Source: Phoronis ovalis (lineage: Eukaryota > Phoronida > Phoronidae). From it: a stretch of 10,034 bases of DNA. Of this stretch, positions 1 through 7,600 are shown one piece after another. Made by a program: the position numbers and the translations under genes. The number at the start of each line of letters is the position of its first letter. The stretch's first letter is position 1. Under the pieces are notes generated by a model. The model was not told where the DNA came from. It saw only the letters and a program-made list of their open reading frames with translations, and ran no database searches. The stretch lies in NCBI GenBank assembly GCA_028565635.1, contig JAOXYB010068911.1:1-10034 (forward strand). The letters are read 5' to 3'.

Positions 1-143
1 ATCAAGGCTTATCATTCAACCTTATTTTCTCATAAGTGCCGTTATTGCATGATTTTCCCAGACAACTCATCTTAAGAACTGACTTGTAAATAAGTAAATG
101 TTTTTTCACACTTTATACTTTAAGTTAAATTTCAGCTAATTAT

Positions 144-622
144 AAATGAAAAGATAGACAAATAAAGGTATATATTATATATTTGTAAGGTATAAATCTC
201 AAACTTTCTAAATCCGCAACTACTTTTTCTCTAAGTAGATCATGTGACCTGTACAAAGCCATTTTGGGTTAAAACGTTTAACTTTTGAAATATAAAATTC
301 AAAAATACGTCAAGTACCACTAAATATATACGTAGCTGAAAAAATTTGTAAAATTATCTTTATAGGTATAGTTATGAAACTGTGTCTCAAATTTGCAAAA
401 ACTTCTGTTTTGTTCAATATATATAAATTTATACGTACTAAGAAAAAAAATGTGTTGACAAAACTTTGAAAATTTATATTTTTTCAACCAAGTTAAATTT
501 AAATAATCAACAGATATATAGCAGTTGTTTCAGGAAAAATGGTCATAGTGTAGGTCAGTGACCTGTTCAAGAGAAAAATTAAATCCAGATTTAGAAAGTT
601 TCATTTATCTATCTTTTCATTT
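144..622. repeat. Diverged foldback (inverted) repeat
   Basis: The left arm has aaatgaaaagatagacaaat (144-163) and aaactttctaaatccg (201-216). The right arm holds the reverse complements at 603-622 and 586-601 with one mismatch in each block. The left arm carries about 37 extra bases between the two blocks, which are contiguous on the right. A further tttttctct match (224-232 against 570-578) extends the arms. The loop is roughly 350 bp. It is probably an old hairpin-type element; no target duplication was identified. Confidence 0.7.
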
Positions 623-722
623 AACTTTAACCATAAAGTGGGAATAATTTGTGCCAAACAATATTCGCTACCTTAATAATAAAAATCTAGAAATATATAG
701 CAGCTGTTTCAGAAAAAATGGT
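514..722 (+). repeat. 30-bp direct repeat pair
   Basis: The 30-bp stretches 514-543 and 693-722 (atatatagcagytgtttcag followed by raaaaatggt) match at 28 of 30 positions, 179 bp apart. Weaker A/T-rich similarity continues about 25 bp upstream of both. The first copy lies inside the foldback and the second just outside it. Confidence 0.7.
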
Positions 723-1273
723 GTCCAGAAATGTATGCAGTGGAAGGGGTTTGCATAAAGTTTTGGTGATTTTAATTGAACTTTCTTAGCAAGATGTTGT
801 GCAGAGCAAAATAGTTTACATGGTTATTCAAAATGCAGTAGAAGTATGACTGCTCAAATGTACATTAGACCTGTATGTTGAACGTTTATTCTAAGAAAAT
901 AGGCGTGCTTACCTAATGGTCTTGTTGTAATGTTTACCCATTTTTTGTAAAGATACATCGCCATTGGCTGTTTTCAAAGAAATAAACAACACAAACATTT
1001 ATGGCTTATACCATCTTGCTACATTTACACACTAAACTATTTACATCACATTGTATTGATCGATTAGTTACCAGAAGTGCAACATTCCATTAAACTGCAA
1101 GTTTCTTACATCAAGCTAAAATAAAATAAAAATGTGAAAACAAACTCTCTATATCTGTAAGAATACAATACACACTGCATTTGAGATAAGGTAAAGTAAC
1201 ACTATAAATTTACCCATTGCGAATGTCCAAACAAGTGCCTGCTAAAAATAGTAAAAGGTGAAAATCAATTTGT

Positions 1274-1279
1274 TTTATT
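1274..1279 (-). terminator. Candidate polyadenylation signal AATAAA
   Basis: AATAAA lies on the minus strand 237 nt past the TAA of the terminal exon, the first canonical hexamer after it. A T-rich stretch with cttgtttgg follows within 60 nt. This would give a 3' untranslated region of about 250-270 nt. It is also possible that a later hexamer (884-889) is used. Confidence 0.5.
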
Positions 1280-1515
1280 CTTGCTGTAAAAATTGTTTCT
1301 ACTTTTGGACGACAATATGTGATTGCTTCTGTTCTGCCATATGCAGATTATTGTAGTTCATACATCTTGCCATAAGATATCAGAGGCCAAATCTGAAAAC
1401 GTTGCATTTTATAGAATACCAAGCCTCATAATACAATCTTACAGCAAACACTTTGAACCATATTACTGCTAATTCTTTGTTACAATGCATATCACAAAGA
1501 TGTACTGCAGAACAT

Positions 1516-1619
1516 TTAATAGAACTGATCCGAGTCCGAGCTTTGGAAAGACTTGGCTGATCCCGACAGTTCCTTGGTGTCTTGGAGGTTCCTTGGCAGA
1601 GATGGGTTATCTGTTGTGT
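1516..1619 (-). CDS. Terminal coding exon, acidic serine-rich tail
   Basis: The 104-bp coding stretch follows the acceptor atctctag and completes an Asn codon with the previous exon. It encodes [18 protein letters not shown], then [15 protein letters not shown] and TAA. Vertebrate ANKRD28 ends NDSDSETY after a low-complexity tail, so the ending SSDSDQFY fits in both position and character. The phase (1) agrees with the donor at 2984. An AG eight bases upstream (1628-1629) has a better pyrimidine tract but would need a phase-2 donor, for which no good candidate exists. The assignment rests on the ending and phase, so it is less certain than the repeat exons. Confidence 0.68.
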
Positions 1620-4600
1620 CTAGAGATCTTGTGGCACATGTGGAAAAGGAGTAGATACATTAAATGTCTACACAAGAAAAGTTGAACATTAAATTCTTGA
1701 CACACCATAGTCAGACAACATATGTCCACTGCGCAAATGTACTTCTTACTGCTCAGACTACTTTCTTCACCCCCTGTATACTATATTATTCTGTCTGCCA
1801 CAATTTATCTATAGTCCATTATGCAAAGCAAGGTCATCGAGATATAGAACGAGTCATCATGATGGAACAGCCGATGTAGGTGACGATGACACTATTTTAA
1901 TGTAGTACTTACTAAAGCAAGAACACAGTTCATTGATGAAATGAGTTTTATAATTTTACTGTAGGCACATCTGGGTATTTATGCAGTATGTGCAAGCGGT
2001 CTGATCTCTATTAACATATATGATTAACTGTTGACAAAACAAGCTGCAGCAGGAGTTTAAAAAGTTTGGAAGGGCGGCCTTTTCGCCAGGGGTATGATAT
2101 GGCAGCTTCACAGAAGACAACTTGATGTGAAGTGGTGCAGGAGGGTATAATGATCATGATGTAAGTAACCGTAGTGTTCAGAATAATGTACTGATCACAG
2201 CTTACTGAAGCATGCAGACTAATGTACTGATCACAGCTTACTGAAGCATGCAGACTAATGTACTGATCACAGCTCACTGAAGCATGCACAATAATGTACT
2301 GATTACAACTTACTGCAGTCTGAATAAATCCATTTGTTAGAGTTCTGTACCCTCTCAACTAACGCCTGAGCTTAACCATAGTCGATTTTTGTTTATTATC
2401 TCGAAAAGCAGAAGAATGATAATCCCTTTATTTCTATATAAAGTGTCACGAAAGTCTTGACAACAATCAAACTGCAGCTTGCAATAATATGTATAGCAGG
2501 GGACTAAGCAGGTAGAGTGTCGAGCACACATATTCTGTGCTGCCAGAGTTTATCTATACTTCGCTAAATAAAAAGCAAGATCCCCGGCGATATCTATTCA
2601 GAATGAGTCATAATGATAGGCGACGATGGATCACACAGAGAGAAAGGTTTATTATCTTGGTTGGCAAAAGATTTATGCCATTCATTATTCCGCTCTTGCC
2701 AAATTGAAGGAATATAGCAAAAATTTACAATGGTTGAGCCCAGACGTTAGTTGAGAAGGTATGGAACACTAACGGGTGGATTTATTCAGACTGAACTTAC
2801 TGTAACGCAGAATAAAGTACTGATCACAATTTACTGAATCATGCAGAATAATGCACTGATCACAACTTACTGTAGCATGCAAAGTAATGTACTGATCACA
2901 ACTTATTGAAGCGCACAGAATAATGTACGTATACTGATCACAACTTAATGAAGCATGCAGAATAATGCACTGATTACAACGTACTGAAGCTCCTTGTATT
3001 GGTGACTCCTAATTTAGTGGTGCTACCCGGACTGAAAGGAGACATCTGACCTAGTAACAATGCCAGGCAGTCGGCTACACGATTGTTTGGAGCGCATGCA
3101 AGTGCGGGTGTGTGGCCTTTATCATCAAGAGCCACAACGCTGGCACCTTTCTGTAGAAGAACTTGGACAACAGACACTAAACCTTCTCGTGCTGCAATAT
3201 GTAACGGTCTAAAAACAAAACAGCGATGATCTAGATATGTATCAAATATCGGTAAACGAGAATTTAACTTTTTTGAAGAATATAACACCAGGCTTGTTTC
3301 AATTTACAGGTTTCGTACGATAACACTAAGGACATAGGATCAAATAAACTTTTACACATGAACAAAGTAAATACGTTTATTTGGTGAATGAATTTCAATT
3401 TTCCACAGGAAAATAATTTGAGTAAATATATAATTAATTGTCTTTACTCTACCTAAATGGTGGTGAATGCAAACAAATAGAAACGCTACAGTACACATTT
3501 CATTCCAAACAAATGGAATCAAGATACTTACGTCTTGGACTCAAAATTCTGAATGTTAACAATACTACTGTCCTCTATCTTGTCCAAAATTAAAAGAGCT
3601 GCATTTTCATGTTGCTGAAAAATATTACAATTTTAATATCAATTTTATTTTACAAATGATCATTCTCAAAAACAGTTCATGCCTTCCACAGAAAAATAAA
3701 AATAGTCGTTTTATACATTGTATACAAAATAATCAACAGCAGCTGCATTCTTCAATCTTTAAAATTTTAACAAATGTTTAAGTACATTTGGGTATCTCAA
3801 TCAATTTTAAAACAATATACCGTTACAAATTTGCTCACTTGATTCGACTATGTATAATATTTCTCATGGAAGTTTAAACTACCACCATAGATTATTTTTC
3901 TGCTTACATGCTTGAGCGGTGAGGGAATGAGTGACATCAACCATGCATACAGGTGGGGTTCCCACCAAAATATCATATTTGTATGACATTGGGATTTTAA
4001 AATCACTTGCTATATACTGATTTTGTACTATTATTTATCAAAAGAAATGATATCTATTAGTTAGTACTTTTCCTAATTTGAAATTAAGGTATTTTTACCA
4101 AACAAAGCACTTTTGTAAAGGAATATTTTATTAACGAACATCTTCTGCTGAAAACAGAAAGACAGAAAACGGAACTTTAATCATCCCAATAGACAAAGAT
4201 GGTCACTATAAATATAAGCGTAGTTGGTAAGTTTTTCTACTGTAGCTCCATTTCAGTTTTAATTTTATTGTTTTTGGCCTTATTCGTTGTTTTGATGCTC
4301 ACCCCCAAACAAGCATGACAAAATGCAGTGCTTTGAAGTTCACCTTTAAATTAGCAGGATGTAAAGCAGTGTTTTGATACTAATGCTTAAACAAGCATGA
4401 TGTATTGCGTTGTTTTGATACTCACCCCTAAACAAGCATGATGTAAAGCGGTGTTTTGATACTCACCCCCAAGGAAGCATGATGTAAAGCGGTGTTTTTA
4501 TCACAGTCGAAAAGTGATACGACTGCCACACTATCCATTAAAAGTTCTGTAGCAGCACAATGTCCATTCATGGCGGCTAACATAAGAGGAGAATAACCTG

Positions 4601-7600
4601 ATTGGTCAACTTTATTCACATCACCACCGTTGCTAAGTAACAGCTGGATTGATTCACAATGATCACTATACGCAGCGGCATGAAGAGCAGTTCTGCAAGT
4701 AAACACTAGGTGTCAGTGATAAATAATCAAGAATATAGTGAAAGACCAATAATCACAAAACTGCGCAAATTATTATTAATTAACGTTACTGTTTGAGAGG
4801 CATAAACTGCTATAGACTATTTGTATGCACTCGGTGCAGACACCAGTCTCAGATCCAAATGATACCATCATGTTTCCATTTGTGAATGAACAATGATGTA
4901 GTTTTGCGTGCGCTCAGTTAAAGCTTTTCTACAGTCAGATTTTAAAAAACAAGTTTTGTGTATAACTAAAGGATGCCAATACTGAAAGGATCTGACTGTA
5001 GTGCCCTCAAGTGCATGCAAATAGTATATTGTTTAATAAGAATAATGATAAATTTAAACATAACGATAATCAGCAAAGCTTCTCTAAGACAAATGCTTAT
5101 AAATCCTTGATCTCTTTTAATTTCATAGTAATCAATGTTGATTTTAATAAATTCAAGTGAATCCTGAGTTTTTCACATTCAACAGATGGACAAGGTTCTG
5201 TGACATTATGCAACTGATCCTTTCAAGCTAAAGACAATATCGTAATATTATTGTTCAGCGACTAAAATGAATGGGACATTTCCAACAATTAACATCAGCC
5301 TTCAGTGTACAGAAACTAGTTCTTGATTGTCTATTACTTACCTCCCTTTAGCATCGGGTAAGTTAACAATTTTGTCACCGAACACTTCAAGAAGTAACTC
5401 AACACAAGTATCGTTACTATTTAATGCTGCACAGTGTAGAGGGGAGAACTGATTCCCACCTAACCCTTTCTGATTTCCAGGTTCTAAGATAAGCTCCACA
5501 CAGCTGTCATGACCTAGATAAACGAAGTGTTTGCATTACTAGTGAAGTACAAAAACTACATTTCTAGCGACTTTTTGGCCTATGAAACACAACACGTTTC
5601 TTTGGGCTTTAAATTTATTGCTACAGAACAGCAAATTCGTCAATTTCAGAATGATTTTCGTATATTTTGAGAGTTACAATAGGCGACATAGGAAAGCTTC
5701 CAACAGTGAGCATCCATTCTTTGTGAAAGCTTGAGAATCAAACACCCTAAACAAATTCACTACATAACCGTTAGAGTGCTTTGTACAAAAACTGAGATAC
5801 TGTTTAAGTGAGGCTATATGACCTGCAATGTTTTAATTTTGTTTACCAGAATGGGTGGAAAAAATCTGACACAACATGCACATCATGTATTAAGAAAGCA
5901 ACAATTTACATGCTGATGCCTTGTCACAAGTAGTACTCTGATCATGGGTATACCAAATGTAGTAACACTGAGTAGTACTGAGTTTAAATATTTAAAAATA
6001 TTAAATATTTGCCTTACTACAACATTTCTCTTACCATTATAGCTAGCATAGTGAAGTGGTGTGTAATTCTTGTAGTCCAGCAAGTTTGACTCTGACTCAT
6101 TTGCCTGCAGTAATGCTTCGAGCATACCAACATGGCCGCTCATAGCTGACAGATGGATAGGAAGCCGTCGATCTCTTATATGCTGCACAGCAACTTCCAC
6201 ATGCTGCTGAAGTAATGCATCGACACATTCCTCGTGACCATTAGCAGCCTTAAAAAGATGAAATCATTGTATTAATTTGTATACATGATTACAGGACTTG
6301 TGCAGCAAGAAACCTATTATAAAACTGGAAACTTACGCCTCTGTGTAGAGCTGTTCTCTTGAATACATCCACAGCATGAACATTAGAACCATTAGCCAGC
6401 AGTGTCAGGACACAATCGACGTGACCATTCAGGACAGAAGGCATTAATGGTGTCCTGAAATATTACACAGCACATTAAAATGGAACTATCATAAAGTTAA
6501 TCAATATCTGAATCTAACATTTTAAAGCTGAATAGCTTTCAGTCTCATTTCGAGACTTCAATCAGACCTTTGCGATACGGTGGGAAGAGGTCACATGATC
6601 ATTTGACCTAAAACAATTGATAAAAATCGGTGGCAGATCATATCTCATGTCCCTGTTCATGGCTGGTCTGCGAGTCCGAATGTGTGTCGCCTCCTTAATC
6701 TAAAATGGAACTGTTTTGTAATTTGTAGAGATGTCTACAGTACAAATCCCACTGTAAACAGCTCATTCAACACAAATTTGTCATGACTATTCAGAAACTA
6801 CATATAAGTTTTAATGGATGATGGCTAACATATACTAAGAACAAAACTGTAAATTGTAAAAGAGATTATTGAACAGTACATGTGATGATAAACAGCAGCA
6901 GCAGCACAAACAATAAGGCCTGCAATAAAATATACCAACACATGCTGTCATTGTACAAGTGGGTATCTGGTGCAAACAACAGTAATTGTGTATATCCATT
7001 AAACTTGCAAATTACAACAAGTCTTCAGAAGTTTTCGTTTTTTCCTCTTTTGCTATATGTTTGCTGATTAACACTTAATTATAGAGAGTCCAATAGGAAT
7101 TACAAAACACGTATGTCCTAGTTTGTAATTATTTGGCATTTATGCATTTTTGAATTTAGAATACCCCTACTATAATCAAACATCTATATTTTAACTCGTT
7201 ATACTTTAAAGTATGAACATTTGACAAATGAATCCAATTTAAAAATTCAATATTTTGCGTTAGTTATACACGTCATTCCAAGGTTTTGTGGAATTAATAA
7301 AAGTTCAAAATGATCGTAAGTTTTTCGGGGAAATTGTGTGTGTTACACATTAACCTCTCACTTGCATTAATCAGTGTCTATAATAAACATGAAAACCAAT
7401 CATAATGCATGTGCAGATCCTAGATGCACCTTAACCTTAGAGGTATGCATGCAGGTGGGAGTACAACAGCATTTAGCAACACCTACTTTTCCTGTTCATC
7501 ACCGGCATCTACAGCACAGTTATGGCTTAGTAATACTTTGACACAGTCTGCATGACCATTGTATGCTGAAATAAACAACAAGGATTCATATGATGTCTGT

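Larger units (their letters stand above)
1..1270. other. Region beyond the gene's 3' end, no gene recognised
   Basis: A+T-rich DNA downstream of the ankyrin gene. Both strands are closed by frequent stops and no protein family is recognisable. The first 730 bases contain a diverged inverted repeat and a diverged direct repeat (listed separately), suggesting remnants of mobile or foldback elements. Nothing definite is seen from 730 to 1270. Confidence 0.6.
1620..2984 (-). other. Last intron, 1365 bp, filled with repeats
   Basis: The intron runs from gtacgt (2984) to the acceptor atctctag (1620-1621). It contains the 36-bp array, the inserted 478-bp TIR element, and a stretch (about 1788-1895) related to the interior of that element. 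An open frame of 115 codons at 2011-2358 on the minus strand repeats a 12-residue motif ([12 protein letters not shown]); it is the array read in one frame and is not a gene. Two plus-strand open frames at 1485-1879 show no family resemblance. Confidence 0.65.

Noticed and set aside
1485-1685. Plus-strand open frame of 66 codons, rich in Trp and Leu
   Set aside because: It lies opposite the terminal exon of the ankyrin gene, whose minus-strand reading (ending SSDSDQFY) explains the open frame.
2011-2358. Minus-strand open frame of 115 codons with a 12-residue repeat ([12 protein letters not shown])
   Set aside because: It is the 36-bp minisatellite and one arm of the TIR element read in a frame without stops, because 36 is a multiple of 3. 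It has no family resemblance and lies within the last intron.
2781-2786. AATAAA on the minus strand as the gene's polyadenylation signal
   Set aside because: It belongs to the inverted end of the TIR element (the other end has the same word on the opposite strand) and lies inside the last intron if the tail exon is right. It could still act in transcripts that keep the intron.
6882-7067. Plus-strand open frame of 61 codons beginning with a Ser/Asn run
   Set aside because: It arises from a short CAG repeat and A+T-rich intron sequence; no homology or gene signals.
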